Origin: Perkinsus olseni
Lineage: Eukaryota > Perkinsozoa > Perkinsida > Perkinsidae
DNA: 64,000 nt
Direction of reading: 5' to 3'
NCBI GenBank assembly: GCA_013115135.1
Contig: JABANP010000028.1
Span: 186,001-250,000 of the forward strand
The notes below the pieces were generated by a model that searched no databases, had not been told where the DNA came from, and saw only the letters and a list, made by a program, of their open reading frames with translations. Shown here in pieces: positions 21,662 through 32,479 of this stretch (positions are counted from its first letter, which is position 1; every line of letters begins with the position of its first letter). Made by a program: the position numbers and the translations under genes.

Positions 21662-22662
21662 ATGTTCAACAATCGAACAATGTTTACACCCGTCTTGGTG
21701 ATTGCCTCTCTGTTGAACGTGGCAGAAGCATCCTCAAAGGGGAGCCTGCCGAGTCTAAGTCTCTCTTCTCTCTCCGACGACGCCTTCGAGTCGGACCGCG
21801 AAGGCACTCCATCTTCTTCATCACACTTTTTTCGACGAGGCTCGGCCGGGTAGACTTTATGGCCGCCTAAATCCCCCGAGAATTGTGTACGAGCCAGCGA
21901 GGCAAGGGGACGAAGAATGCGGTGTTCCTTACAAGCTCACCACTACAGGACATGAGCGCAGGTTCGTAGCGGCCATCGAGCCGAGTCTGCCTTTTCTGCC
22001 AAGAGTGAGTCGGGTAAACTGACCCAGTAGCGAGCGTCTGCTCTCGAGCCGACCGAACAGTCCCACGAGGTCCAGTCAAACTGGTTGCTCGCCAATACGT
22101 ACCTTATCACGAATCGTGATTCACGATCCTCCCAAGCCACAGTTACTCTCGTTCAGGAAGTGATCGGCCTGGTCGAGATGAGGGTCCCATACGAAGAACC
22201 GCGATACCAGGAAGTTATCTCGCTTATCAAGTCTGGGATGTAGCACGCGCTGGCGCCGCCCTATCTACTGATCCTCTCACCCACAGTGCGACTGCCCTCT
22301 TCCGTCGCCAGATGTTCTATTCAGGCGCGACACTCGACGGAATACAACACAAGTATGTTACATCGCGCACCTTTTCGTTGACGAGAGCTGGAAAGACGAC
22401 GGTGTGCGAGAGAAGCTGCTCGAGGAGGCCCTTGCTGATGTTAGGCTGAGCTCTGACAGCTTTGATGAGCTATTTTTCACTTCAGCTATGGCGCGAACGT
22501 CCTGAAGTGGCGGCTGCTTTCACCGTTGAAGATAGCGATGACGTAGATGCGATGATGCTTTACGTGGGGGCCGACTTCGCACGGCTGGAGGCAGCTCGAG
22601 GAAAGGTCAGGTTGCCCGTGCCTCGGTGGCATGAGCTCAGCTCGCCTCCCATCACCCTTTGA
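21662..22662 (+). CDS. Secreted GNAT-like acetyltransferase, diverged paralog 1
   Basis: Starts with a signal peptide (MFNNRTMFTPVLVIASLLNV, then AEA) and a Ser-rich linker. Further exons read RIVYEPARQGDEECGVPYKL, TLVQEVIGLVEMRVPYEEPR, CYIAHLFVDESWKDDGVREK with LLEEALADVRL, and AAAFTVEDSDDVDAMMLYVG ending near a stop at 22662. It aligns exon by exon with the next gene. The acetyl-CoA loop that reads RGIGVG in paralog 2 reads KDDGVR here, so pyrophosphate binding is probably lost. The intron around 22085-22145 holds a three-arm palindrome. It may be a pseudoenzyme. Exon joins are approximate. Confidence 0.58.
22106..22127. repeat. Three-arm alternating palindrome
   Basis: ATCACGA-A-TCGTGAT (22106-22120) overlaps ATCGTGA-T-TCACGAT (22113-22127). 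The shared middle arm can pair with either side. It lies in an intron of the GNAT-like gene. Confidence 0.85.
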
Positions 22663-23211
22663 AGTGTTCACCGACAGTCGTTCTGGCAGCACTGGTTCCT
22701 CATCTATGCTTCCCGAACAGGTACCGAAGAGCGCTGTGGTTTACGTCTACTACTTGTAGTCTTTGTCACCATGACTTCCTTTTGTTGTTCCCTCTGGTGT
22801 GTCATCATAGAGATGTGTCGTGTTCGGGCTTTCACTCGTGAACTCAGTACTCCCACTGCCTGTAAGGGTATCTTCACTCACGACGAGATCAAGCATGGCA
22901 GCAGATGTTTCAGGTCGACTTGAAACCTCGAAGCCTGAAGCTGATTGTGGGTGCGAGCTTGGACTTTATCGGCTTCATTTTCGCGTGCAACGAGGCATTG
23001 AAACTTGCAGTGGGTCGAAATAGGTATTCTGAACGATTAGAGTGACAGAGGTTGTTGATATTTGGCATGAAGAGCTCTCCGTGTGCTTGATGCTTAGCAT
23101 GAACCACCCATCACTGTCGGTCTGTTTGAGACGCATGTTTTCCACGATGAGTATGGGTCAATCGGACGAAACTCATCAGTGACCGTTCCAGTTCTTTTTC
23201 CGCCCCGCCTA

Positions 23212-24518
23212 ATGAGAGCACCGACTCTCACGATTGTCCTGTGCACTTGTATATGCGAAATTACTGCAAGGAAAGCGTTTCTACGAAGCTCGATCCGAAG
23301 GCCGGCCGACATGCTCTCCCGTTTTCTTCCTTCCTTTTCTTCTCGTCAGTCCGAAAAGGCTAGGATTAGGAACAGTAGACCCAAGCTGAAGTTTGAGAGT
23401 GCGCAAGAAGGCGACAGAATCCCTGGGCCCAAGTTAATGGAATTATTCAAACCTGATTACTCCTTCGTAGCCTCTTATGAAGCTAGAAGGTCGAAGTTGT
23501 CTCCAACAACGGGCTCCGAGCCTCTCGCAGCAGCCGGTGAAGGCCAGGATACGAGCAGGGTATGCTTGTGAGATCACACCATCCTCTGCCGAGCCTAGTA
23601 GAGGTGTTATGACCGAACTCACCGGAAAAAATGAAATGAAAAACTCTGTGAACTCACCGGCCAACGCTCTTTCCGGCTTAGGCTACAGCCGATGTGCTCA
23701 GTTTTCGGGGGGAAGGAGGCTACCGTTCGCCATAGTGAGAAGTCGAGCGACAGGATGTTCTCCTCTCAGAGAATCGCTGGAGGCGTCGAGTTTTTCATTC
23801 CGTATCCCGTGGGGACTGAAGAAGCTAAGCTCGTGATAGCCAACATGTAGCCGAGATTACAGTAGACACTTGTGCCAGTTCCACGTCTTCTAACTACCTC
23901 TGTGCTAGTCGGGCGTTGAGTCCCAAACCCTGCAACGCCTCTTTTTGTCGAGCGTTTCGTTTCTTCCTGTCAGCCCCAAGCCCAAAAGTTCTGACCCTCG
24001 CCTTTGCTACATCTCCTGGGTTTTCGTCGAAGGAAGCTGGCGCGGTATAGGTGTTGGGACGGAGTTGTTGGAGCAAGCTTTGGCGGACGTAAGCCCATGC
24101 CATAAAGAACGATTCTCTCCGGCTTCCATACCTTTATCCGTAACCGAATGACCTTTCCTGCATATTCGAGGCTGTAAGAGATTGAACCACCTTGCAGAAA
24201 CATATTGCATACATCTTATGTGAAGAAGTTTCCGCTCGACCAACGAGGATGGCATGTCTGAACTGTTCATGTCGCTGTCATTGTATGCTGTGAGCTCTTT
24301 AGGTGAAGGCTAAGTGGCCGGATATGACAGCGGCATTCTTATCTGTGGACGTGCGGGACACCGGCGCAGAAGCTCTGTATAGGAAGTTGAACTTCAAAGA
24401 GCTAGACTACCAGGTACCATATCGCTGCTCTACACATCAGGTGTATATATGTTTCAGTCCGATCCTCATAGCAAGCTATTCGCCTACTACTTCTAAACAG
24501 GAGTACAGTGCCGCGTAA
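23212..24518 (+). CDS. Secreted GNAT-family N-acetyltransferase, paralog 2
   Basis: Signal peptide MRAPTLTIVLCTCICEITAR at the start. A central exon has FKPDYSFVASYEARRS, then AGGVEFFIPYPVGTEEAKLV. The GNAT core is intact: CYISWVFVEGSWRGIGVGTE with LLEQALADV is motif A, including the R-G-x-G-x-G loop that binds acetyl-CoA. FLSVDVRDTGAEALYRKLNF is motif B with the usual N/D..A..LY.K..F pattern. GNAT enzymes move acetyl groups from acetyl-CoA to amines. A secreted or endomembrane location is odd for an acetyl-CoA enzyme and suggests import of acetyl-CoA into that compartment or a plastid-type leader. The tail after KELDYQ is uncertain. Confidence 0.7.
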
Positions 24519-25334
24519 CTGATATCTCTCCCTGATAACTCTCGGCGGTGTTAGTGACTCCTCCTCTTGAATTTATAGCCATGATGTCAATGTATTTGAT
24601 ATGACTGTTATTTTGAGAGGGCTCTCGAGTTGGATAAAGTGTACATCTCTCGTCCGCCAGGAGTCGGGTATAGCTGCCCGACTGCTTTGACGTTAGGGTG
24701 GAAGGATGATTCATACTCGGTTATGATACTTACGGCAATAGAAGCCATCGGCGACTACTCAAGAAGGCTCTCGACTGGAGTGGTCCCCACTAGGGACTTC
24801 CTAGCAGTTCACGATGTCTAACATAACTCATCTACCTCGTTCCCAGGAAGTTGGAGGCTCGAAGGCCGACATGAACCTAGAATCTATCGACATTCTCATC
24901 CCGTGCAGCTTCGATGATACCGATTCGCGAATGCATTAGACAGATGATGGGCCAAAATAGGCTCCATTAGATGCCTCAGTATGATGGCCCCCGTGATCTT
25001 ACCACTGTGTTAGGTATTTGATCACAAATACTACCCGTGGCTACGGTAGTTCCCGTTTCCGATTCACCAGGATGAAAGCAGCTAGCCTCATGATCATTCT
25101 TTGCACCGATCTCTCCGATGGCGTCGCGAACCTCCCTCGTGGAGACCCGGGCCAGTTCGCGTCCGAGAAAGCCAAAGCAGAGCCAGAGTTTTGAGAAGGC
25201 GCATGAAGGCGACCAGGCGACTTGGGAAGTTTTCTGTGTACGTCGTGCAGATAAGGGGACAGTAAGGAATTCGTGGAAGGCACATGTTCTATGCCCTCGC
25301 GCTGGCTACCTTGGCAATCTGTAATCGGCGATTC
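24519..25334. other. Interval with short frames only
   Basis: A plus-strand frame at 24630-24821 and overlapping frames at 25041-25324 on both strands are below 85 codons and show no recognised motif. Confidence 0.3.
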
Positions 25335-25655
25335 TTACCATTTCCGATTCGGAAATCGTATGCCAATGAAAGCGATCATCGGAATTTCCGGTTGTACTTC
25401 ATACAGCGGAGCATGCATTCCCGGTTGTAGCGTGTGAACTCCGGAACCCGTGGAGACGAAATAGCGGCAGAACTGCCACTGAGCGTCGAAGGACACATAA
25501 TCAGCGCTCGCAGCATGACGGATACATCTTAAGCTCAACGCATGGTCGCAACTATACACCAATATCAACAGCAAAAATGAAGTGAGAAGAGCAGTCACGA
25601 GATTACGTGAGCTCCTAGAGATGAGGAGAACCCGCTGATGGGCTACGCTACACAT
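25335..25655 (-). CDS. Small secreted protein candidate
   Basis: A 106-residue uninterrupted frame. After MCSVAHQRVLLISRSSRNLV comes a strongly hydrophobic TALLTSFLLLILVYS segment that fits a signal anchor or late signal peptide. The mature part reads YVSFDAQWQFCRYFVSTGSG and ends FIGIRFPNRKW. The end overlaps a perfect palindrome, ATTTCCGA-T-TCGGAAAT (25340-25356). It lies 25 bases from the next minus-strand frame. Family not recognised. Confidence 0.45.
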   Translation of the reverse strand: MCSVAHQRVLLISRSSRNLVTALLTSFLLLILVYSCDHALSLRCIRHAASADYVSFDAQWQFCRYFVSTGSGVHTLQPGMHAPLYEVQPEIPMIAFIGIRFPNRKW

Positions 25656-25679
25656 GCATTAGAGAACGCGAATATGATG

Positions 25680-26351
25680 CTACTCAAGCTGGCCGCTGTC
25701 TCCGACTCTGTAGAGGTCGATCTCGATGGTGGAAGTATTCAAATTTCCAGCGCCCGTGTCATTGGAACTCTCCGTATTGAACATCAAAGCCCATCCACCA
25801 CCTTCACGTTGGCAAATCCGGAAAGAATCCCAAGATATGGTCTGAGCTTGGAGGCATGCCAAAAGGAGAGGAGTATCCATAGAGTGGTCTTCGTTCGAGT
25901 AATCGAGATAAAGACAACCCTCACGGCTGTCCGCAAGCACCTTACTGAAGTACACTGGCCACTCAAATGTACATAACTCGACTATTAGCTTGACCCAACG
26001 CTGACGCGTCTGAGGGTCAGTTCTGACGTCCACGGTGAACTTCCTGAAGTGGTCCACCCTCGCTGTATACTCACCGTCGGGTACCGTGACCAACGTTGAT
26101 GATCCCGATGTCTCAGCGGCATTGGTGCGAAGCTGCTCGTCAGAGTATGACCCCTGGTGAGCCGCTTGTTCGCGATCAATATCGCCACCATCTACGGTCG
26201 TCGTACCATAATCCACACTAGGGGCGGAATTTCCGGTATGATGCTCTTCAGCAGACCAGCTTGAGTGAATACTTGCCCTTTGCTGATGAGATGCTCCCTG
26301 AGGGTCTCCTAGCAATCCCGGCTGAGAACCAGTTGAGCCTTGGACATGGTT
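25680..26351 (-). CDS. Unrecognised protein, neighbour of a secreted protein
   Basis: A long uninterrupted frame, probable start MNHVQGSTGSQPGLLGDPQG. The first 80 residues are Ser/Gln/His-rich and look disordered. Then a folded part reads VPDGEYTARVDHFRKFTVDV, WVKLIVELCTFEWPVYFSKV and ends EIDLYRVGDSGQLE. The PxGxY opening resembles the other secreted proteins in this window, but no signal peptide is seen unless an upstream exon supplies one. It lies just downstream of the 26381-27115 gene on the same strand. Confidence 0.5.
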   Translation of the reverse strand, partial: NHVQGSTGSQPGLLGDPQGASHQQRASIHSSWSAEEHHTGNSAPSVDYGTTTVDGGDIDREQAAHQGSYSDEQLRTNAAETSGSSTLVTVPDGEYTARVDHFRKFTVDVRTDPQTRQRWVKLIVELCTFEWPVYFSKVLADSREGCLYLDYSNEDHSMDTPLLLACLQAQTISWDSFRICQREGGGWALMFNTESSNDTGAGNLNTSTIEIDLYRVGDSGQLE

Positions 26352-26380
26352 CATAACCACACCGCGGCGGACTTGAGAGC

Positions 26381-27115
26381 TCACAACGTCGAAGGATACA
26401 TCAGGCGAGTTCCCATTTTATCCTCCCCGAGCGCTCTCCGGTCACCTCGAGCGACTTTCGCTGGCGCCTCTACGGGCACCAACTGCAACAAGTTTCGCCT
26501 CTTATGAACTGGCGCGGCTCTCAATGACACTGTTTGGACGGCAGCGTTGTTGGTCGATGTATTTGGTTGTAATACGAAACCGTAACGATAAGAGGCCGAG
26601 ATGCGTTTGTCTCTTCTCTCCGGTTCTATCCCAACAATCAAATTAACCTTGCCTGGGCAGAAAGCGAGTCGTGACGATATTTCACTGGTTGATCGCGCCG
26701 TCCGGGTGAGATTGGGGAACAGGGCAGTCAAAAAATTATAGGCAAGCTCTTTGGGCTCAAAATGAAAACAGCGTGGGGGGTAGACAACAACCAGCGAACC
26801 AAAGCTTCTCACAGTCCTCGTAGTGTCTTCAACATACCACACCAGCTCAGCTGGTTCTTCAATGCCAGTTACCCGACGGCCGGTCACCGAGCCCACACCT
26901 CCGATATCCGCACTGTACGTGGCTAGCTGTCCCCTCTCACCATCAGTAACCACTAGTTCAAAGTCGATGAGACGAGGGAGCTCAGGGCACACTTTACCCT
27001 CTCTGCGTCTGACGGCCTTGTAGGTTCCCGCCGGGAGACTGTTAGACGTAACATATTCAGTCGATTCACACAGAGGCATCGACGTCAGTAAATAAAAGAG
27101 AAGGGAAGCACTCAT
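26381..27115 (-). CDS. Secreted protein, single exon, unknown family
   Basis: A 244-residue uninterrupted frame. The signal peptide is MSASLLFYLLTSMPLCES. The mature part begins SNSLPAGTYKAVRRREG and alternates beta-like segments (LIDFELVVTDGERGQLATYS; FGSLVVVYPPRCFHFEPKEL; VNLIVGIEPERRDKR). The C-terminus is basic. No known domain, but the P-x-G-x-Y opening is shared with the proteins at 60187 and 62488, which suggests a loose family of secreted beta-rich proteins. Confidence 0.6.
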   Translation of the reverse strand: MSASLLFYLLTSMPLCESTEYVTSNSLPAGTYKAVRRREGKVCPELPRLIDFELVVTDGERGQLATYSADIGGVGSVTGRRVTGIEEPAELVWYVEDTTRTVRSFGSLVVVYPPRCFHFEPKELAYNFLTALFPNLTRTARSTSEISSRLAFCPGKVNLIVGIEPERRDKRISASYRYGFVLQPNTSTNNAAVQTVSLRAAPVHKRRNLLQLVPVEAPAKVARGDRRALGEDKMGTRLMYPSTL

Positions 27116-28345
27116 TGTGGGGTACCGAATGGGACAGCAAGGAGAAATTAAACTGTGAGAGAATAAGACGCTACAGTCGCGTTTTTAACCATCCAAACAA
27201 GAATATAGTATATCCTTGTCGATACAGCAATATGCAGAGTGGTCAGATCCGAGATCCACGTCGTAACAGGAACTTCAGCGGTGCATCATTCTCTCTCCGG
27301 AAAAGGTTTGATCGGTCTAGCCTCTCAGCTGTTCGACCACTCCAGAAGATGTAGGCTCTCGTCCAAACTCCTTAAAAGAGTTCGTGAGCATGAACGCAGG
27401 CTATCATCACACGCTTCTACACACGAGCATGCTGAAAATATGGAATCCCATAGAAAACATCCGGGTAGCGAGTCCTGCTGAAGACTTCAGCCTAAAACCA
27501 ATCGATCGGATGAGGAACCTTTTTTGGGAACTCACCCCACAAGAGCGGCCTCTTCAAAATCAACATCCCTCCGACTTGCAAGCGAGGACAGTACGATGGG
27601 AGAGGCTTCAATTTCAAACAGGCAGCCAACGCTGCTTTGACAACGCTCCAGGAGTCGCGATGTGAAACCTCAGCAAGCCCCGCGTTTCACGTTTGTGATA
27701 AATCAATTCCAGAATGGATTCCAGACTTCGGAATCCATTCGAAGATGCCGGGGTTGCTAGTATGGCAGCTCCGGGGTTCGCGGCAGCATACGACTTGTGA
27801 CGAACAAGTTTGTCCGCTGGGAGGAGCCGTCTCCGTCTCCATGTTGCACACGGCGCACAGGAGATGGAAGAGGTACAGACTACTGATCAGATGACACCTG
27901 GCAAATGACCAGGAAGAGCTGATGATCAGGGGGAACTTCTCTCAAGATGCTGATCCGAGGACGGGCAGAAGGAAGAAAGACAAAGAGTTCATAGACAGTG
28001 AGAACGATACTGAGACTAATGCACATTGTGAGTTTCACAAGTCTCACATTCACATCTAACACTCAGTGTCTCTGTCGCAAAAGCTCCTAGCGTAAAGCGT
28101 AATCGACTAACAAAGCGTAATCAGCCATAATGTCCCTCGAGCCTTTCGCTGCTTTAAACAAAGAAGTGGCCGGGAAAAGTAAATTTGGGAAGCGCGTGAA
28201 GATGAAGGGGAAAATATCTGGCGCGCGAGAATATAACTGCGCCGCCGCCACGCGGTAACGGATTGCAAGTTTGCAAGATAGCGAGATTTTGAACATCATC
28301 ACCAAAGCCACATAGTGTTTGTCCTTGTCCTTCTCCGCCTTCGAC
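27116..28345. other. Non-coding interval with a large perfect hairpin
   Basis: No convincing gene. Plus-strand frames up to 93 codons lack motifs. An 11-bp perfect hairpin (GAATGGATTCC, 7-base loop AGACTTC, complement) lies at 27712-27740. The last 100 bases are the upstream region of RRM paralog B. Confidence 0.45.
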
Positions 28346-30131
28346 ATGGGCTTCGACGACTACAACGATCCCGAGGGAAGGTGGAACTCATACAGAGGGA
28401 GAGGTTCCTCCTACTCCGGGTATGGAGGCAACTGGGGTTCGTCCTCATATGAACAAAGGGTAGGCGGGCTGTGGGTCACAGGCTGCATGTAGGCAGTGGT
28501 AAACAGCACGATCACGTTGATGAGACGGGAAACCCGCATGAGGAGGAGACGAGAATGGTGAATGATAAGTTTAGATTTGACAAAGAAATGACAAACGTTA
28601 AGTGGCATCGTTCGTACAGAGTGATTCACAGCAGAAACAATGCAAGAGGGAAATGTTCTGTTCAGGATGATTATGCACCCCAGGAACCAGAGGTCTCTAA
28701 GACTCAATTATTCGTACGTCATTTACCAGCAGACATGGATGAGAATGGTGTGAGAAATATGTTTGGTAAATTTGGTCCGATAGAGAGTGTCCTCTTCCGT
28801 GGTGACGGTGGTGCTTTGGTATTTGTACGCTTCCAATACCCAGAGTCAGCACAAGATGCCATCAGTCACATGAACAACTTTACAGTACCTTGGCCTACTG
28901 GTGGCCCGTACACTCTATTAGTTGAGTACGCTAAACCTAAGCTGGGTAGAGCTGGAAAGGGTAAAGGTGGTGGTGGTGGCAAAGGTGGCGGCAAGGGGTT
29001 CCATGGTAGTGCAGCAGACTGGGACGCTCCTACCCCCTCTGCTCGACCTCCACGTGAAAGAAGTAGATCCCCATACAGTGGTAGATGGGAGGACGGTGTA
29101 TCCGGTAAAGGGAAAGGGAAAGGCAGAGGAGGTGGTGGAGGCGGCCCTCGAGGCCTCAAAGAAGCAACGTGTTTGGTCCATAATATTCCAGAAGGCACAA
29201 CATGGGAACATCTTAAGAACTTTTTTGCACGTGCCGGCTATGAGTGCCCCTACAGTAATACGGTTGGGTATTGCTGTAGAGAGTACAATGACTCTAGCTA
29301 TCGCCTGAGATACCTCCTCCCACTGAACCCCACTTCAGTGTTCTTCCCTTCTCAGCACGCATCGATACGACCAAGGACGGTAAGGCAGTCGGAGTAGCCT
29401 CCTTCGACTCGATCGAGAGAATGGTTGAAGCCATGAGAGCTCTATCAAATTCAACGATGTTCTTTGCTAATAACGTGAGCTCAACTTGGCAGCATCGCCG
29501 AATGGCAAAGCATCAGTGATTCTCAGCCGTCAGCATCAAGTAAAGTCATCCACATGGAGATAGACGGCTTGAAACGCCCCACACCAGAAGCTTTCTTTCG
29601 AACTATTCAAGATTACGTGGAAAAGGAGGACTCACCACCGATAGCGGAAAACAGTCTTGAAGGTACTTCAGAATCGAGTTCACAGCTATGCATGAAATTG
29701 ATAGGGCTGATCTCCTGGAGGCCGTCGTCGTTATTCCCTAGTTTCAGGTCCCTGTACGGTGTATTGCGGTGGCTTGGCCAATGACGTGCCAGTCGAAGAG
29801 CTAACCTCGATGTTCGCACCATTCGGGCAGATATTGAAACTGGACGTCAAGCCACCGTTCCACGAATGGAAGGGGTAATAATAATATCAGCTCATCACAG
29901 TCTCAGAAAGGCTCACATCGGAACGCTCACAAGGTCCTATGCTTTCATACTGTACGACAACCCGGATAGCGCGATTGCCGCAGTCAAAGCACTCAATGGC
30001 ATGGAGATGCCTGGCGCCCCTAACGGAAGCATTCAGTAAGTATCTCAAATAAGGTAGCAGGCTGATGGCGATACTTCAGAGTGGATATCCAACAACAACG
30101 GAAGCACTGGCCGGGATATACTGGCCGATAA
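28346..30131 (+). CDS. RRM RNA-binding protein, paralog B
   Basis: Start MGFDDYNDPEGRWNSYRGRG with a Gly/Ser/Tyr-rich first exon ending before a donor near 28459. After an intron come DDYAPQEPEVSKTQLFVRHL, the first RRM, the same Gly/Lys and RS linker as paralog A, and KEATCLVHNIPEGTTWEHLK. Downstream exons differ from A in sequence but keep the same order: VGVASFDSIERMVEAMRALS, RPTPEAFFRTIQDYVEKEDS, GPCTVYCGGLANDVPVEELT-like RRM3, SYAFILYDNPDSAIAAVKAL, and the end VDIQQQRKHWPGYTGR. The shared exon is 99 percent identical to A while the later exons have drifted far, so that exon has been homogenised or recently copied. Confidence 0.82.
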
Positions 30132-30541
30132 TAATGACAATAAGACAATGGCCGATGATGAAGTGTCTTACTATCCCCTTACGAATCTGACTTGTCCGAT
30201 AGGACGTAACTTACTAAATAATTCTTCTGACAAGTAAATGTGTATCGCGGTTGAGTTCAATTTTGCAGTGAGTAGCAGGGTTTCAAGAACAGGTCAGGGC
30301 GAGGTTTGATGTGCCCATGCCCGCTTGGTAACTTCGTAAAACTCAACAGCTACCGGAGGAGACTAATAAAATTCAGCTTGTGAACATCATCATCATCATC
30401 TCTGAGTGTGTGAGTTCTAGGTCTAACGCCGAAAACCGGCTTGGCCAGACTAGCATCTCCGTTGTCCTCATCTACAACTCTCGCTCAGTGGTGGATTCAC
30501 CCTCTGGTAACTGAATCGACGAACATAATATGATCTACTGT
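30132..30541. other. Intergenic interval between convergent genes
   Basis: Convergent 3' flanks of the RRM gene and the superoxide dismutase gene. A short CAT-repeat run occurs near 30385. No gene seen. Confidence 0.4.
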
Positions 30542-31700
30542 TCATACCACACCTACCATGTCCGAATCAAGATGAGTGAACCCCCCTTGAATGTATCTCT
30601 CGTTGACGGTGGACCAATCGACGACCTGCCATTTGGTAACTCAGCCGCACTCAGTTGTTTCGCTGCTGTTTACATTCCACCAAGCGTCGATGTAAGCACG
30701 TCTATTGTTCTTGTATTTGAGGTAGTAAGCATGCTCCCACACGTCTAGTCCGAGAAGAGGGACCAAGTCGGCTGAAGAAAACGCCAGGGTGTCAACTGGC
30801 TTGGAGATCCCTCCTACAGGAAACCATTTGAGGGGTGTCCTGATTTTGGATCGATAGGATCTGACGACAGATGCGAATAGTCAATAGACAGCATGTTCTG
30901 ATTACCTTCAACGTATTGTCTTCCGTTGAGGTATCCACCACCAGCCAAACCCAGCCAGCGCCGAAGCGCCCCTCAGCGAGACTTGTGAAGCCGGAAACGA
31001 ACTTAGAGAATGATCCAAAGTCTCTGAATGAGTCGGATGCCTTCCAACTCCTACGCTGTAAAAGCCTACTGGTCAATAGCCCTCCTGATAGCGCCCTCGG
31101 GCTCCCCTCCCCCGTCCTTAGACATACTCGCGAAGAACAGTTCGTGATTGACGTACTGAGACGTTGCAACAGATATTGCGGTTGGCTGCATCGAAGGTCC
31201 CCTTTATTACCCCTCCGCCGTTGTTCCTTATCCTATCACGCAGTGCCACAGGGACTTCATCGAGCTGAGAGAACACGATGGCTTGTCGCAGGCTAGTCGA
31301 CCAGGCTATCACCTTTAAAAGAAGGCCGTCGATGCCCATTTTGGCCAGATACTTATACTCCGGCATCGAACGGAGCTGACGCGCCGCCGAGGAGAACTGA
31401 TTCAAGGCCATAAGCACACCGTAGCGACACTACGTCCTCCCTACCTTATCAGCGTACGCTTTATAATGGCCAACATGGTGTACACGCATGGTCTCAGCGT
31501 CTATGTAACTAGCAACGAAGATGCATGAGATCACAATCGAGGACGGCTTTCTCCAATTATCTATAATGCTGATACCCTCTTAGCACTTACGGCTCCAAAG
31601 CGTCATAGTCGTAGCCTAGTGGGGTGGGCTCGTAGGGCTGCGAAAACACGTACTGAATGACGGCGACAGCCAACACGGCAGATGAGCACATCAACCTCAT
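30542..31700 (-). CDS. Fe-type superoxide dismutase with signal peptide
   Basis: Start [20 protein letters not shown] is a signal peptide, followed by [15 protein letters not shown]. Exons then give [20 protein letters not shown] (first metal His), [22 protein letters not shown] joined over an intron to YVNHELFF (second His), [46 protein letters not shown], and [17 protein letters not shown] with the last Asp and His ligands. It ends [18 protein letters not shown]. All four ligands of the Fe/Mn family are present, so it should turn superoxide into peroxide and oxygen. Secretion or plastid/endomembrane targeting is inferred from the leader. At least six introns of roughly 40 to 50 bases interrupt it. 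Confidence 0.93.
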
Positions 31701-32479
31701 GATAGCGTCAAACAAGGAGTACTGACCTTCCCTGATATTAACCGTCAACGATACTGACAACGCAAGAAGTGGTTGCATGATGTAGGTTGTTGTTCCGAGA
31801 AAGCGCTACTGTCATCTGCCCTAAGCCGAAGGGCTGAATGAGCGAATGAATAACAACCGGAGCAGTGAGATTATAATGAGAGAGAAGACTTATTATTCTC
31901 GATGATATTATTCTTCATGTCCTTCTGCACTATAAACCAACCGGCATCCGTCGGCTTGCATGACCATCATCAGCACGGCCACGGCACGCCAGCAACAGTG
32001 GCTGCCCACCTAGCACGCCAGTCGTCGTTGCCGGAGCATGGTCGTGACCGGTGGTGATTTTGGTAATAGTTTTAGGAGAATAAGTAATGGCAAATGTAAC
32101 AATACGCCATTCCAGAGATAATTCAGATGGTTGTTAGGGGAGCCTAACCGCAGCAGTCAAAGCCATGTTCATGACGACAGAGTCTGAGGAACTACAGCAA
32201 CAGCCACACGGCTTGCCACAAGGGATGGGCTGCCAGGACTCTTAGTAGTACAGATCATCACAACTTCGCATTCATCGAAGGCGACAAAAGTAACCTCATC
32301 CCAACGACAGGCACAAGGGAGGGCAGTTGTACCACAGGGCAATGTCTACTACATCAAGAGAAGAACATGTCGGAAGAACAGCAGCAAGAGTGGTAAGAGG
32401 CATCCTATTAGAATTGTCAAGGCTGGCGCTTCTGGGCTAATGGTGGTTCACTACTGTGCTGCTGCAGCCACGCCACGGG
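31701..32479. other. Interval between superoxide dismutase and MATE transporter
   Basis: No frame above 70 codons and no RNA gene recognised. It holds the upstream region of the dismutase gene and the 3' flank of the transporter gene. Confidence 0.4.

Noticed and set aside
31150..31260. Apparent loss of the second metal ligand in superoxide dismutase (frame reads GGGVIKGTF)
   Set aside because: An intron begins right after GGG; once it is removed the exon reads [11 protein letters not shown], so the His is present.
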